From Entamoeba invadens IP1 (lineage: Eukaryota > Evosea > Mastigamoebida > Endamoebidae), in NCBI RefSeq assembly GCF_000330505.1, contig NW_004443692.1:233911-297910 (forward strand): 64,000 nt of DNA. Reading direction: 5' to 3'. The notes beneath the pieces were generated by a model. The model was not told the origin of the DNA. It saw only the letters and a list, made by a program, of their open reading frames with translations, and did not search any database. Made by a program: the position numbers and the translations under genes. Numbering within the stretch: position 1 is the stretch's first letter; each line of letters opens with the position of its first letter. Below, piece after piece: positions 63,742-64,000 of the stretch.

Positions 63742-64000
63742 TGAGTATAAAATGATATAAATATTTGTTTAAAAATCGGGGAAATTACCCTGTCCAAATA
63801 ACACAAATTGCATCACCAGCTTTAATGTGGTTGGTTAAATTTTAATTAATGGACGAGATGCTTAATTGCATCATGACGTGGCAACGACTTGTATTCATTG
63901 GGAAATCGCCTGTCTATAAGTTATTTTGTTACCACAAATTCGGGAATATCACCCCAATATTTTTAATACAAGGCTGGATATTTTACTAAATAATAAAAAA
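63742..64000 (-). repeat. Right terminal inverted repeat (cut by the window end)
   Basis: Exact reverse complement of 60718-60976. Confidence 0.85.

Larger units (their letters stand above)
60718..64000. mobile_element. TIR element with IS630/Tc1-like transposase and Ulp1-like protease, partial
   Basis: A perfect inverted repeat of about 259 bp: 60718-60976 against 63742-64000. It contains GGGGTGATATTCCCGAATTT and TTGCCACGTCATGATGCAAT. The match continues to the last base of the window, so the element may be longer on both sides. Inside, on the plus strand, are pieces of a DDE transposase, an unknown ORF and a C48-type protease end. The perfect TIRs are surprising beside the decayed genes. 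Confidence 0.78.

Noticed and set aside
1..64000. tRNA and rRNA genes, CRISPR arrays, bacterial-type promoters or terminators
   Set aside because: No T-arm-like GTTCGANTC in a cloverleaf context, no rRNA core sequence and no spacer-repeat array were seen; the sequence is eukaryotic.

Overview
The window is strongly AT-rich eukaryotic DNA. Compact genes carry very short introns (47 to about 106 nt) that start GTTTG and end TAG, intergenic gaps in the gene block are 60 to 150 bp, and the protein families are typical of a parasitic amoeba (many short ER/secretory proteins, TLDc coiled-coil proteins, CAAX small GTPases). Together with the mix of Tc1/mariner-pogo, piggyBac-like and protein-primed-polymerase elements, this points to Entamoeba, most likely a TE-rich species such as E. 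invadens. The species is an inference from gene content and intron signals, not from a search.

Layout. 1-16.4 kb is a transposon graveyard. It holds a diverged non-coding repeat, two near-identical piggyBac-type MITEs, two broken pogo-type transposons, a GC-rich foldback element, a 2.1 kb TTA-flanked element, a pogo-type MITE, one intact TLDc gene, and a chimeric patch of dead host genes (myosin II tail next to an iron alcohol dehydrogenase). 16.8-43.8 kb is the host gene block: oxysterol-binding protein, an unknown basic protein, ER glucosidase II alpha, a Cwc25-type splicing factor, ATG4 protease (spliced), proteasome beta5 (spliced), a CAAX GTPase, a TBC1D23-like trans-Golgi tether with a possible EF-hand exon, a GLE1-like mRNA-export factor, and several unknown proteins including two secreted or surface proteins. 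Two more TA-flanked MITEs sit in its gaps. 43.8-64 kb is again gene-poor: an apparently intact pogo-type transposon with a 722-codon transposase, a 2.0 kb non-coding TIR element built of internally duplicated sequence, one unknown protein, a 4.55 kb TIR element carrying a protein-primed family B DNA polymerase, and a last element (running off the window) with about 259 bp perfect TIRs that carries both an IS630/Tc1-like DDE transposase and a Ulp1-like cysteine protease.

How the genes work together. The host block is ordinary housekeeping: lipid transfer, glycoprotein folding, autophagy, protein degradation, vesicle tethering, splicing and RNA export. No operon-like logic is expected in this lineage; neighbours are convergent or divergent. 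The most unusual material is in the mobile elements. The polymerase element and the transposase-plus-protease element are adjacent (137 bp apart) and both are decayed. One pogo transposase appears to contain a spliceosomal intron, and a 230 bp MITE at 12.9 kb shares terminal sequence with the intact element at 45-48 kb, which could therefore be its driver.
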